Counted from the first letter of the stretch, positions 23,001 through 34,073 are shown. The stretch: DNA of 34,735 bases from Mesaphorura yosii (GCA_009869945.1 WIXG01000594.1:1-34735); one strand, 5' to 3'. Notes: a model not told the origin generated them from the sequence alone. Made by a program: numbers and translations.

Positions 23001-24382
23001 TGCGCCTTTAGCAGTGCTTCTTGTTCGGCCTTCTTTCTCCTTTCTTCTGCGATCCGCTTCTGTTCTTTGACTTTGATTCGAAGCTGCCGCTGCTCTTCGA
23101 GCTCGCGCTGGGATTTCGTGAGACCTGCGCTTGATTTGTTGCTGCTGGGCGCTGGCTCGCCAGGCTTGGAACTGGATTTCTTCTTTAATGCGCCTTTATC
23201 CTTGTCTTTTTCATGGTACTTTTCTTTCTCCTTCTCCTTTTCAGGGCGGCTGGGGCTGGGGCCCATCGGTGGCTTGCCACCCTTTGCCTTAGCTTTCGGC
23301 GAGACCTTGGGCATAGGCGCCTTGTCAGTTTCAGCTTCATTCGTCGTTGCTGTGCTCTTCTTTGGCGGTGAGTCTTCATACAAATGCTCGTACGTCCGCA
23401 TCGGCGGCTTCCCGCCAGGCACTTTCTTAATCGTCGGGTCTTTCCTCGATCGCTTTTTGTCTCCAGTCGTCGTCGAAGTCGAAATGGCTGTTTCTATCGT
23501 CGTCGTCGGTTCCGTGGCGGTGGATTCTTCGCTTGTCGTGTCATTTGCTTGGCGTTGGCCTTCGTTCTCTTTCGCGCCTTCGTCACTCGGCCGGACTTTA
23601 ATGTACATTTTCCCGTCTCGGTTATTCAGTTCGTAGTGTTGGTCATTCACGTTGGAGTTGAGCGTCTCAGAGTCAATCACGGCGAGCGTCTCAGAGTCGT
23701 CAAACTTTGCCGGGTCTCCATCGACTTGGATGATGTCACTCACTTCGACGCCTTCGCCTACGCCGACGCCCCTCGGCGCCGAGCCCAGCGAGTCGAGAGC
23801 CATGTTGAAGGTGTCCGGGTTGAATTGGAGGGAGTTCAGGTCCTTCAGGTCGAGAAGATCGGTCAGGTCGTCAATTTCGGTTGTGGCAGGTTGTAAATTG
23901 TCCATTGCCTGCTGCTCGGGAGGCAGCTGCTGATGCCCCTGCGGCGGGTTGACGATGGTCATCCACTTGCCCACGAGTTGCTTCGCGTTCTCCTGTAGCA
24001 CCGGCGGCATTCCGCCGTCCTTTGAGAGCGCCTTGACCATCCTGCCAATCTCAAATTGCTTCAGTCTCTCGACGCTCGTAGGCACCAGGTCGAGTAAGCT
24101 CAGGAGTTCGGCGAGCAAGGCGCAGTTTCTGTTGTTGATCGCGTCAGTGAGCCAGCCGTTGAGCATTTCCCATCCACCGCGGTTCATGAAAAGGTCCAGG
24201 AGGGCCGGTGGAGTCACTCGAAGGATGTTGATGTAGATGCACTTGCTGACTAGTTTCCGAGAGTATTTGCTCATCAACCCGTACAGTTTATCGACCTCGC
24301 GTTCGGATTTGATGGCGCCGGTTCCCACGTCGAGAAGAGGGGACAGGCATTTGAGGAGTCGGACCGGATCGATCAGGGGCAT
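20015..24382 (-). CDS. PNUTS homologue, PP1 regulatory subunit 10
   Basis: Exons are 24382-20452 and 20364-20015 (GTAGGT donor, TTTTCAG acceptor), about 1,426 residues, longer than human PNUTS (940). It is a nuclear scaffold that targets protein phosphatase 1 to RNA polymerase II termination and chromatin through the PTW complex. Residues 1-140 are a TFIIS N-terminal (LW) domain: MPLIDPVRLLKCLSPLL, KLVSKCIYINIL, GGWEMLNGWL. A long Lys/Ser/Pro-rich disordered part follows. At about 867 the PP1-docking RVxF motif KAVQW is kept, followed by YFELDETERVNV, nearly as in vertebrates. Then come EEREKGTLQVFYF, polyGln and polyAla runs, an RGG-rich region, and a C-terminal CCCH finger at 1317-1335 (C-x7-C-x5-C-x3-H) with HPGINGP. 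The ATG was chosen by alignment of IDPxxLLK with known PNUTS; a TTTTAG acceptor 18 bases before it suggests a spliced 5' UTR. A 511-codon antisense ORF here is a codon-bias shadow. Confidence 0.93.
20890..21215 (-). repeat. Coding polyGln/polyAla tracts in PNUTS
   Basis: CAG/GCN-type triplet runs in the PNUTS reading frame encode several short polyGln blocks (LLLQQQQ, LQQQQQ, QQQQPFQQ) and an Ala run of about 13 residues near 21045-21085. They lie in the disordered part between the PP1-docking region and the RGG/CCCH tail, and are likely to vary in length between individuals. Confidence 0.75.
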
Positions 24383-26371
24383 CGTCCGGGTTAATCCATC
24401 TAAAACTGCGACCAACAAACGGGTTCAATCATTAGTTAATTAATTAACTATACATTTCATAACTTAATTCATCATTTGTCATGGATCTACGATCTTAATT
24501 CGCCCCAGCAGACGCCCAGGACGCTCAGCAGCAATTTCCAGTGTATTTTAGGCTTGAATTCGCATGTTAAATGTATAAAAACGTCTCAATCTGCCTCAAC
24601 GTTATAAATATAGGCAAGTAGGCATTGATCTACCAACTGGCAGCCCATACGCTCGAATTACAGAGCGAGAGCAGAGTGAGGGACTGATCTTTGCTAAGAA
24701 AAGAACACCAACAGCGTGAGTCCGAGTATAATCGATCTACTGCGTGGCTGGTACGACTGGTAGGTTTATGCTCGAGTTGAATGAAAACTATACATTTATA
24801 CAGGCAGAAAACGTTAACTGGGTAGAGTAGTTGGGGCTCTTTCCTAGCGGCTTTTATACAAGCTGCTGCCTTTAGCCTTTTCCTCGACTCGACTGGTAGC
24901 TGGTGGGAGTTGAATTACACGTACATATACATGAATTCGCGTATACGTGCGCGTAATGGGCTTTTATTTTCTAACTTGATTGAGAACGAGCAGCACCAAC
25001 GGGCGATGGCTATCGCCATGATGGAAAAGTTAATGAGCTCGTGCTGCTGCTCTGCGCTGCGTATGGCTAATCTTCGATTAAATGCCCACTTTTCGCCGTT
25101 TTTCGCTTTATCACGCTTGGGGTCTGATCGATCAAGGGCCCAGGCCTGTTATACCTACGCTGCCGCTGCTGCTGCTGAGCTCCTGTTATACCTATCCCGA
25201 TTCGGATTTTATAACTGCTCAAGACCCCAACCTACTTAAAGAATGCTTTCGGTGGTCAGTTTTATTTTTTGTACTAAATTAAGTCGCCAGACGAACGCCA
25301 GCCGCCAAAGGAGCTCTTGCACGCACGAACAGCCAGTCTTGAATTCTTGATTCGATGCAGGAGATGAAGATTGATAATTGATGCCGATCTTGGCAATTCG
25401 CAATCTTGGTTGAGGATGATGACGATGATGAATGATGCAGATTTAAGGTGCAGACGCAGAGCAGTAATGGAAAGGGGCAGGGCAGATCATCATTTCAAGG
25501 GACATCATTCCTGCGTGTAAAACAAAAGAGGCACACGATCGTCTTCGTATCAATTGTCAGCTGATTAAGTCACTGATTAACGAGCACTATGCGTAATTTG
25601 GTGGACTTACCTAACAAAATTCCTCTTCTTGATCACGGACACTCAAATTAGAATTGGAATAAAGAATACTGAAGTTAAATGACAGCCTACGTTACATTAA
25701 TTAATTAAATACTGACTGAACTTTACGTATATTGAATTAAATTCAATTGGGATCGTCCCAATTAGAATTGGAAAGAGGAATTCATGCAGAAAGATGAAAA
25801 TAAAATAAAATGAATGAATTGCAAAATGCAAAGGCAAAAGTCGTCTTCTTCTTTACGCGATTGCATTGCAGTCTAACACAAGGCAACGCAATGTGAAAGA
25901 GAACACTAAAGCTCGATTACCGTAATTTTCGTTCATGAGCCCATGAATTTTTCTCTGACAAAATCGAATTCAAGCAAATATTTATGCCAAAATTCTTTAA
26001 AAGACACGTTTACAAAATTTTAATGGCTGTAAAATTACTGTCCAACGCGAACTTGTGGTGAAAATATACCTAAATTTCGTCCACAGTCAAAATTTTGAAA
26101 GTACGGGCACGTGCGTTGAGATTTACAGTATTTGCCTACACGTCACATAACGCAATGCATATAGCCAAAGCCTTTCATAATATCATACTTCCAGCAAAGT
26201 AATACAGAGTCGCGGCTTCTTTGAACACCGATTTTGTGGCACTACAATTCGTGTCATAAACTCAGCACTGCACTACGCGCAGCCGGAGCGATCGCGATCA
26301 TTTGTCATTTCCGTCAAGCTGTTCCGAAATCTAGGCACCAGTTTTTGTAATTGTATTTGCGAGTGACTGTG
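24383..26371. other. Intergenic; promoter region between PNUTS and ZIP7
   Basis: The two genes are divergent, so both promoters should lie here. TATAAAAG on the minus strand at 24851-24858 could be a core element for PNUTS transcripts with a spliced leader, but this is speculative. No coding frame has support. Repeated ATTAATTAA and GAATTG words give an AT-rich middle (25600-26200). Confidence 0.4.
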
Positions 26372-28035
26372 ATGAGTAGCAAGTCGCCGGTGTCGACAGC
26401 GGCGTCATCGATATCGTGGAGCTTCTGGGTCCGAGTTATCGTCACGTGCCTGATAGTTTTATGGGTTTTCCAAAGTCAGATCCAGCCAGTCGGCTCGCAT
26501 GCCGGGCACGGGCACAGTCATGACCATGCAGGGCAAGGGCATGGCCACGGTCACGGTGGGCATGGGCATTCGCACGACCATTTCGACGACGAGGAGGACC
26601 TTCCACCTCCTTCAGCAGCGTACAAATACTCTCGAGAAGCTAACGAGGCAGCCGCTGCCGCCAAGCAGGCACACCAGCAGCAACAGACGACGGTAATTAA
26701 TAATTAAGCTCCTCCAGCGTTTTGGCTTCGGCCTCTATTCAGGCACGTTAATCCTAATTAATGTGATTCCTTTGCAGTCTAAGCCTCCTGCAGCTACAGC
26801 TGAAGGCAGCCACAGCCACCAGCATCACCACCATGACGAGCACGAACACGAAGCCTATGCTCAAAAGCCAAAGATTCCGGTTCCCGCAAACCCCAACATT
26901 TGGTTCGAAGCGATTACCAGCACCCTCCTCATTTCTGCAGCTCCGTTCTTCATCCTGTTCCTGATTCCGTTGGATGGATCGAAAGAGAAGGAGCCGTTGC
27001 TGAAAATCTTGCTGGCTTTCGCATCCGGCGGTCTGCTAGGTGACGCTTTTCTCCACCTGATTCCTCACGCACTGATCGCGAAGGCTGAAATAGATGCGGC
27101 AGCGGGTAAAAGCAAAAGTGGAGGGCACCACGGCCACTCACACGGCGGAGGCTCACACGGTCATTCCCACGACGAACTCGGAGGGCACGACCTCAGCGTC
27201 GGAATTTGGGTGCTCATTGGAGTTCTCACGTTTTTACTCGTTGAGAAGTTTATCAGAATTGTGCAGGGAGGTCACGGACACTCACACTCCCATCACGACT
27301 CCGAAGACGAGAATTCACATTCTCAAGGTAAAGCCAAAGATAGCGAGCAAGAAGATGCGGAGATGGAAAATCCTGTGCAGAATCGGAAGGACAAAGGGAA
27401 GGGAAGCCCCAAGAATAAAGACAAGAAGAAGGACCAGAAATCCACTGCCAAGACCAAACCTGCTGCAGCTGCTCCAGCACCCGCACCAAGGAAAGAGATC
27501 AAAGTGTCTGGCTACCTGAACCTCGCCGCTGATTTCACTCACAATTTCACCGACGGACTCGCAATCGGTGCTTCTTACCTGGCGGGCCGTTCCATCGGTC
27601 TCGTGACAACATTCACAATTTTGCTACACGAAGTCCCACACGAGATTGGAGATTTTGCGATTCTTATCCAGTCGGGTTGTTCCAAGAAGAATGTAAGCCG
27701 TTAGAAAATTAGTATTTCGGCGTTTGGAAATTTAATTGCTAATTGTAAATTTAATCAAATACTATTTTTCTGGGTTTCAGGCTATTTTTCTGCAGTTGAC
27801 AACTGCGCTCGGTGCTCTTTCGGGTACAATCGTGTCATTGCTCGCTGCAGGCGGCGTGAACGACGCAGCCACGGTATGGATCCTTCCATTCACAGCCGGC
27901 GGCTTCATTTATATCGCAACTGTATCTGTGATCCCCGAACTGCTCCGGGAGTCTACGTTTAAGCAAAGCGTGTACGAAGTGATTGCTCTCCTCGGTGGTG
28001 TCTACATGATGATACTGATAGCAGAGTTTGAGTAG
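26372..28035 (+). CDS. Catsup: ZIP7-type zinc transporter (SLC39A7/Catsup), three exons
   Basis: Exons are 26372-26692, 26778-27692 and 27781-28035, all phase 0, giving about 496 residues. ZIP7 releases zinc from the ER/Golgi lumen to the cytosol; Drosophila Catsup also affects catecholamine synthesis and Notch/EGFR trafficking. Residues 15-35 form a signal or first helix. His-rich stretches follow ([10 protein letters not shown] near 50-75, [13 protein letters not shown] near 115, [16 protein letters not shown] and [13 protein letters not shown] in the middle), as expected for lumenal and loop metal-binding segments. The core signature is complete: [13 protein letters not shown] in helix 4 and [17 protein letters not shown] in helix 5, where the His and Asp/Glu residues line the zinc path. 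The intron in front of [15 protein letters not shown] joins the remaining helices, and the C-terminus has [15 protein letters not shown]. The ATG at 26372 is the first in frame. Confidence 0.95.
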
Positions 28036-28109
28036 CTTAGTCTTTTTTAATTACTACTACCAAATTAACTAAATTTAACGTTTGCCAATGTATTTATAGC
28101 TACACTAAC

Positions 28110-28115
28110 AATAAA
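28110..28115 (+). terminator. Poly(A) signal of ZIP7
   Basis: AATAAA 74 bases after the ZIP7 stop codon, followed by a second overlapping ATAAAA. It lies about 50 bases from the end of the convergent ionotropic receptor remnant. Confidence 0.6.
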
Positions 28116-28163
28116 TAAAATTCGCGCACGAGTTGCAGAACATAATTCCAAGAATTTATCAAG

Positions 28164-29380
28164 TTATGATGATACGAGAACTGATACGGAGTCATCTTGT
28201 ATCCCATTTAACCATCGACACTCGGTCCACTTTATGGTGATCTTTCTAATTACCGTGAAGTCTTCCGGGATGTGTCGAGCGTAGAATAATTCTGCCATCA
28301 ACACAACGAAGCTACGTGTAAGACCACCACCCAAGAAGAGGTTCATAAACATGCGAAACCTCGACGAAAAGTCGAGGAGACGACCCAGGCGAGACGGGTC
28401 AGACGCAGGAAAATCAGCACTCCAGTGCTCGAGAGATAAATTCCTACGCACATGCATTAAATCTTCAAGGTATCGACCGTTTCCCTCCCAAAATCCATAA
28501 ATTCTTGACTCAATCAAGCGACTGCTTCCCCGAGCAAACTTTTGCTTAAGGTGAAAAACGAATTCTCCCATGCCCACGGTGTCTTTGAACATTTCAGGCA
28601 CGATCTCGCAACTCGGGAAATGGCGGAGGAGCTCACCCATGTAGTATTTGACGACGTACTTGCTTGTGAGCGTGGCTAGGTGCGTGTGTCTCCATGTCAC
28701 GGTGTGGACTTTGTAACCCTCCAGAATGTTATGGAACTCGTAATCGCAGAAGAGAAGCTTGTCCCATACTTCTCGCGGGATTTGAACCGTATCAGCTCGT
28801 ATTCGTAGTACAAGTGGGTGTGGCAGTTCAGGTGACTCCAGCCGTTGGCCAATGAAACGTACATTCGATAGCTTTCTTCCAGAAGCAGCTGGTGATTCGT
28901 CTCTATGCCGGCCGGACGTGCTGGCTCGATGATGGACCTCGTGACGAAGGTTTCGTACGCGCCGAGCAGTGCGATGGCCGTCAGCGACAAGATCAAGTGC
29001 ATTCCAAGGACATGGGCCAAAGCCATGCTTGCCGAAGCAGAATGGCGAGGCTCTAAAATAAACTGCCTGCTGGCCATATTTCTCCGAGCACCATGGAGCA
29101 TAGGCATAAAGCATGAAAAGCATGAATTCAGGTGTAGTGGAATCCATGACTTTTACCACCCGACAAAATCTAAATGCTACTGGCCAATGTTCACCTACGA
29201 CAAAATCCACCCGTACCAAATGCCACCCATGCCAAGACAATGCAAAATACTGTCGGTCTGCTCTCGCAACATGAACTGGCCAAAACAGTGCAGGTCCACT
29301 AACGGGTAAGTCTCTATTTCGGACCCAGGAATGGAAGGAATGAAGGATGGAAAATTTGTACATGCCACTGCTCCCAACAC
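28164..29380 (-). pseudogene. Ionotropic receptor remnant with frameshifts
   Basis: Receptor-like sequence runs across two minus-strand frames. The 3' frame (stop at 28164) holds an S2-lobe-like part (TLTSKYVVKYYMGELLRHFP, VPEMFKDTVGMGEF, RGSSRLIESRIYGFWEGNG) and a last membrane helix (FRMFMNLFLGGGLTRSFVV). The frame at 29107-28697 holds the preceding helix and start of S2 (GMHLILSLTAIALLGAYETF, then ETNHQLLLEESYRMYV). The switch between them is near 28790, and a second switch near 29060 returns to the first frame, which has a pore-like CSEKYGQQ. A piece at 29380-29195 again uses the second frame. No start codon, signal peptide or N-terminal half was seen. I read this as a decayed IR copy; sequencing error is the alternative. 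The family call rests on helix order and S2-like motifs. Confidence 0.5.
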
Positions 29381-30570
29381 CCACTATCTGTACAAAATAC
29401 ATTATCAGTACTATGTACAGAAAATGTGGACTACAGTACACATGTGCAAGTAGGGAATATAAAAGTAAACAGAATTAAATGTTTTACTCGTTGTGAGCCA
29501 CTCCAAGTAAATACTCGGTTCTTTGTATTCACTGACAATCTTCAGGTGTGCGGCAGTTTGCTTGTATTATGCTTGGCCTGGAGTGGCCCCAGCTCTACTC
29601 ACAAGCTTCTCAATCTTGGATCTTGTAATTTCTGCATCTTGGGAGAGACTAATAATTTGAACACTGTTGAATGGGCAGTTCCAAGCATCGAGTTGCTTGA
29701 TCGATTGTGGTTAGCCGATTCCATCAGCACTTGGACAGGATCTCCGTTTTCCGGGATGTACTCGGAACTGTGGACACGACCGAGGCAGTCAGGATTTCGG
29801 TTTTGAGTGCAGAGCCAGATTTTTTTCTCAATTCTGTTCTTGTGGAAATTGTAGGAGTAGCCTTAATTAAAAGTATTTTTCCACCCTTCTGACTTTTGAT
29901 CTCTTGTGCCATTTCGCGTTCACTGCACAGTGCTTCTTCCAAATTAAAATATTGTATAATGATAAAACAGTAAAATATATGACAGTAAAACAGAATAATA
30001 ACACAAATGTTCAATTAGTCAACGATTCGCCTTAAAATAATCAAATTCAATTAAATGGTAAAATATTGGCTCAAATAAATAAAATGAAGTGTTTAAAATT
30101 CATGCTTGACGCTAACTTGGCACGTGAAGTTGCTTCGCTTTGTTCAAAAGTTACCTTAATTATCACAGTGCAGCTGTACCAAATCCAACGTTCGGCAAAT
30201 TTTTTTCATGCTCAGACTTTCGCAAATCAAAAGGTCATGGAATTCTAAGACAGTTTTACTTCTTGTCATTTTCCTGTTTCCAAGCTATGCTGGAAATAAA
30301 TTTCGAGAATCACGCGAACCTATCCGGAGTTAATACTCTTCGAAACGGTTCTCCTACTGACTCAAGATTTGCCTCATGAAGAGATAAGAATTTATTCCTC
30401 ATAATCTATTCTTACGAGTCCTTCCGAATTCAAATATGATAAGCAAATAAGCACAAGCACAACTTTACTACTACTAAGCACCAATTCTTATTGATGCAGA
30501 GTACAAGTCATCACGAATGGTACATTTGGTATGGGTGGTAAAAGTCGTGTTACGGGTGAATTGTGCGGCG
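29381..30570. other. No gene supported; one short ORF of unknown status
   Basis: A minus-strand ORF at 29912-29724 (62 codons from ATG, MAQEIKSQKGGKILLIKATP, Lys/Ser/Thr-rich) is open but lacks domain, splice or promoter support; it could be a relic of a mobile element. The rest is AT-rich. At 30526-30540 the words GGTATGGGTGGTA repeat the minisatellite motif of the left end in the opposite orientation. The 3' UTR of the dehydrogenase gene ends here. Confidence 0.35.
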
Positions 30571-31705
30571 TTAAAGTGCGAGTTGGGCTGGCATCTCCTC
30601 GTCCAGCAACCCGGCAATGATGTTCCTCGCCGTGAGCAGCGCCATGTCACGTTCCACCTCCACCAGCATCGTCCCGATGTGCGGGGTCAACACTAACGAA
30701 GGACAAAAAAGGATACAATTACACAATCAACCAGATGTCTCTTCGATAAATGCCCAGGGCCTGGCAAATGGCTGGGTAAACACTCACCGCACTTGCTCAG
30801 CCCCCGCAGGGGATCGTCGGCTGGCAATGGTTCGGGAGTCATCACATCCAGTCCGGCCGCTCGAATCTGCCCCGTACTGAGCGCCCGCACCAGCGCCTCC
30901 TGCTGCACGAGGCCACCTCGACTCGTATTGACGAAGATCGCGTCCGCCTTCATTCGGGCAAAGGCGGTATCGTTGAAGATTTCTCGCGTCTCCTCCGTTA
31001 GAGCCGCCGTGACGACCAAAAAGTCAGAGTCGCGAAGCAGACGGTCGAAGGGGACGAACTCAGCTCCAATCACTGCAAGCAAAGGAAACAACCAATAAGC
31101 CAATCAGGCGTTTCGGTGATCGCTTAGGTATTTACTCCCTCACCTGCCGGTTTGGGGGTCCTGCCAGAATACAAAAACTTGGACACTCCGAAGGGGGCGA
31201 GTCTTGCCATCACTGCTTGGCCAATTCGTCCCAGCCCAAATATGCCCACAGTTGCCCCTTTCAGGCTCTTGCCTTCCAGCCAAAGGGGGTTGGACTCCCA
31301 TCGACCCTTCAGCAGCTCCCGGTTGCCCTCCACGATACGTCGAGCCGTGGCCAGCAGGAGCCCGACGGTGAGTTCTGCGGTCGCGTCAGTCACGACGTCT
31401 GGTGTGTGCCCAACGCGGATGCCCCGCTCCTTGGCTGCGGCGAGGTCGATGTGATTGTAGCCCACTGAGTCGGTCGCGATCACCTTCAACCCAGGACCAG
31501 CCGCGTCAATGAGGTCCAGGTCGACGGAGAACGCTGGAGAGCAGAAAATTGCGTGCACACCTCGTGCCCGCACCAGGCGCAGACTTTCCTCACGAGGAAC
31601 GGCCGGGTGCTCCTGGATCACAAGCTCCAGACCTCGCTGCCTGAGGAGGTCGACAGCTTCCTGGTCAAAGTCGGATCCAGACAGAAAAACTCGGAATTTG
31701 TCCAT
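30571..31705 (-). CDS. GRHPR: Glyoxylate/hydroxypyruvate reductase (D-2-hydroxyacid dehydrogenase)
   Basis: Exons are 31705-31144, 31072-30788 and 30692-30571, all GT-AG and in phase, giving about 322 residues, against 328 in human GRHPR. The enzyme reduces glyoxylate and hydroxypyruvate with NAD(P)H in the cytosol, limiting oxalate formation and linking serine and glycolate metabolism. Residues 1-100 form the substrate domain (VGYNHIDLAAAKERGI). The Rossmann motif G157-x-G159-x2-G162 lies in VGIFGLGRIGQAV. The catalytic set is complete: Arg in FVNTSRGGLV, Glu in DVMTPEPLPADDP, and His in LTPHIGT at the start of exon 3. The tail AARNIIAGLL-like segment and LxEEMPAQL end matches GRHPR more closely than CtBP or PHGDH. 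The ATG at 31705 opens directly into the first beta strand. It could be a second paralogue of the family, since arthropods often have several. Confidence 0.9.
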
Positions 31706-31903
31706 GCCGGCCGAGAAAATGACGTGAATTTTGAAGAGGTAGTTTGAATTCTAGTCACGCGCCGACCGACCTTTGTTTGCAATGCACGGTTTATTAAATG
31801 CTCAACCGTTAATCAGAGATTAAAGACAAGGCAAAGGAAGGATTCGACAGTAAAAGCTGTTCGTGGGGTTGCGTATTTCGTAAATCGCATTTAGCAATTT
31901 AGT

Positions 31904-32452
31904 TTAGCAGTCGAGGCACTGCCACTCAACGACACCGGAGCCGGTGCCGAAGCGTTCGCGGGTGTACTTTTCAACGTCGATGAGGAATCCGGTGGGGGCG
32001 GCGTTGCGGGTGCAGCAGCCGTTGCAGTCCGAGTCGGCGCACTTGTCGTACACGACGGCGTCAATCGTCCTGCTGCCCTGTCGGAGACGGAAGGTCTTGA
32101 GCGCGTAGCGGGAGTCGCGTTCGTGGACGGCGATGATGTTGTTGGCTCGGACCCACGACTCGGGTTTCTTCCCGTTGACGAACGCGAAGTAGCCGGCCCA
32201 CTGGCACCCGTTGTAAATGACGCACTCGTCAGAGTTCGGGTCGGGGTAGGATTCGAACCACGTCAGAGTCGCGTTGCGCCATTCTGCGAGCGAAAGGAAA
32301 CGGGCAAGAACATTAAAATCAAGCACCGGGCATTATTTCGAGGGTCAGAAGGTCAGACTCCTCCGAAAGACCAGAAAATGAGGCTTAGGCTTACGTTGGG
32401 CAGACGCGACGGAAAAGCAGAGGACGACGCAGAGGAGGACGATTTGATTCAT
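31904..32452 (-). CDS. Secreted cysteine-rich protein, expansin/RlpA-like barrel candidate
   Basis: Exons are 32452-32395 and 32283-31904 (CAAC/GTAAGC donor, CTCGCAG acceptor), giving 145 residues. Residues 1-18 (MNQIVLLCVVLCFSVASA) are a signal peptide. The mature chain opens with ATLTWFESYPDP, like the start of expansin and RlpA-type double-psi beta-barrels. It then has ECVIYNGCQWAGYFAFVNGK, VRANNIIAVHE, a strand with LKTFRLRQGSRTIDAVVYDK, a cluster CADSDCNGCC, and ends GVVEWQCLDC: eight cysteines, all likely in disulfides. DAVVYDKCADSDC resembles the conserved VxVxDxCxxC core strand of these barrels. I recall similar proteins from bacteria and oomycetes, which would suggest horizontal transfer, but I cannot check this. 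The intron and TATA box show that it is a resident eukaryotic gene now. The barrel assignment is inference; the target polymer or ligand is unknown. Confidence 0.65.
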
Positions 32453-32513
32453 CTTGCAGACTGTATTTTCCCGGGAAAAATGGGACTGTGCAGCTCACGC
32501 CCACGCTGCTTCA

Positions 32514-32521
32514 TATTTATA
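32514..32521 (-). promoter_or_regulatory. TATA box of the secreted barrel-like protein
   Basis: TATAAATA on the minus strand, 62 bases upstream of the start codon, which leaves a 5' UTR of about 30 bases. It is the same octamer found before the ML-like gene. Confidence 0.6.
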
Positions 32522-32951
32522 CCCTTCGCCTTTGTTGAGGATGGCGGTGGCGTGGCCGTCCAGCCTTCTCAGTCAGTCCAAATACTGTTGCCTAAGCTAT
32601 CTTTGGGGTAGATTTGCTAAGCGCTGCGGTTTGCATTGCGGTTTACCCTTTGCGCAGCGCGAAAAATTAACCTTGGCTTGGACAAAGGGCAGGCAGGGCA
32701 GGACAGCTGTGCGCGTGGCGTGTGCAGAGCACGAAATTTGCCATCTGAATCAACACAAGATCCAGAAATCCCAGAAATAAACAAGGTCAAAGTCAGGCCA
32801 GGCAAAAAGCAAATCCGCAAAGTCAGCAGGCAGCAGTAAATTTGATTTACATTATTGTTGTATTTATTTTCGATTGTGAAATTGCTTGAACAAGTGCTAA
32901 AACTGAAAAACATTATTAAAGTATTAAGTTTCAGTTTCAGAGGCTCAAAGC
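32522..32951. other. Intergenic; no gene recognised
   Basis: Upstream flank of the secreted barrel-like gene, rich in GGCAGGCAGGGCAGG-type and AGTCAGCAGGCAGCAG-type short words. No supported coding frame. Confidence 0.45.
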
Positions 32952-33902
32952 TCAAATCAGGATGAATTTAATTTGAGTAAATGTCGCCTTCAGATTCTTC
33001 CACCCATCTTCTCCTAACCCAATGCCAAACACTTCTTCTGCGTCAGCCTTAGCAAGTTCAGCCTGATCTTCAGGTTTCAGTAAGTGTGACGAATGAAGTT
33101 CGACCTGCCGCAGTGACGAAAGCCGGATCAGATGCTCTAAAGTTAAGTCAAAACTTGTGTCGGCCAAGTCCAAGTGCTTCAGGAACCAGTTTTCGCTCCG
33201 CTCGATTCTCAGCGATTTCAGCCCTGCAATTTTGTAGGTTTTTGACGATTTAGGCGAATTCTTATTATTTACCACGGGAGTTAAATTCTTAATGTAATCT
33301 GCAATATTAAAGTTTATCCAAGAACTTGCCATCCACCATGGTGTCTTTGGCCTGGATCAAGCGACTCAGAAATCCATAATAGGCATTCTTGAGCTCCACA
33401 CATTCCAGCTGCTCAAAATATGATAGAAATCTGTTCCCAATTCGTAGGACTATTCGCTTGTTGTGAGGCTTGGGAATAAATTGATTGCAGAGTCAAAATT
33501 TGCGAATGTTTTGGAACGAGATTCTGAGCAATTTTGAGATGTTGGTGTTTTCATCCCCATCAAGGTGGTCAAACTCCAGGTGAAGATGGTCCAAGGAGAT
33601 GTTCAATTCAGTCACGCTCGGGCACGTCACCTGAATTCTCAGGAGCGAAGCTAATTCTAGACGAAACGAGTGCGTTACTGTGCTAAACTCAAGAAAAATT
33701 AGCCTGAAGTAGAAAAAATGCAGAGCCGACGTGTTGATTGACACCGTGTCCAGATGCGCAAAACGGAATGGGACCATATGTGGTTCAGGTGGACGAAAAG
33801 CATCAACGGCATCTGTGTTCTGTTATTCATCATATGGTGAGAGCCAGCCTTCACCACGAACTTCAGATGCTTCAGAGTTGGCAACGCAGTAAAAGATCGC
33901 AT
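32952..33902 (-). pseudogene. Broken leucine-rich repeat (F-box/LRR-like) gene
   Basis: LRR-like text continues across several minus-strand frames. 33902-33770 has ALPTLKHLKFVVKAG. 33777-33493 has FAHLDTVSINTSAL and CPSVTELNISLDHLHLEF. After an in-frame TGA at 33493 the same frame goes on to 33307 with YFEQLECVELKNAYYGFL. 33332-32952 has LKSLRIERSENWFLKHLDL and LTLEHLIRLSSLRQVEL. The repeats are the irregular type of F-box/LRR proteins, which act as substrate receptors of SCF ubiquitin ligases; no F-box is visible. Some breaks may be introns: TTGCAG occurs before GGCTGAAATCG near 33215, but I found no donor in matching phase. A decayed copy is therefore favoured over an intact multi-exon gene. 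Confidence 0.45.
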
Positions 33903-34073
33903 GTTTACTTTTTGGTTGGTAATGGTGTTGGTGCTTCGTGCTTGGAGCCATGGAGGATCCCAGCGTATCTGAAGATAATATGAAAGGTTTAACTGGAACT
34001 GGAGTGGTCAGCCACCGCCGATGTCAAGGTACTGATTCAACTACAATTTATGACTTGACTGATCTTATTCACG

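Noticed and set aside
22101..23636. A 511-codon open frame on the plus strand
   Set aside because: It is antisense to PNUTS, exists because of GC-rich third positions in a Ser/Lys/Pro-rich gene, and its translation is low-complexity Ser/Phe/Leu with no domain.
29214..29232. CCACCCATGCCA-like words resembling the minisatellite
   Set aside because: Only one imperfect unit within receptor-derived sequence; best explained by chance.
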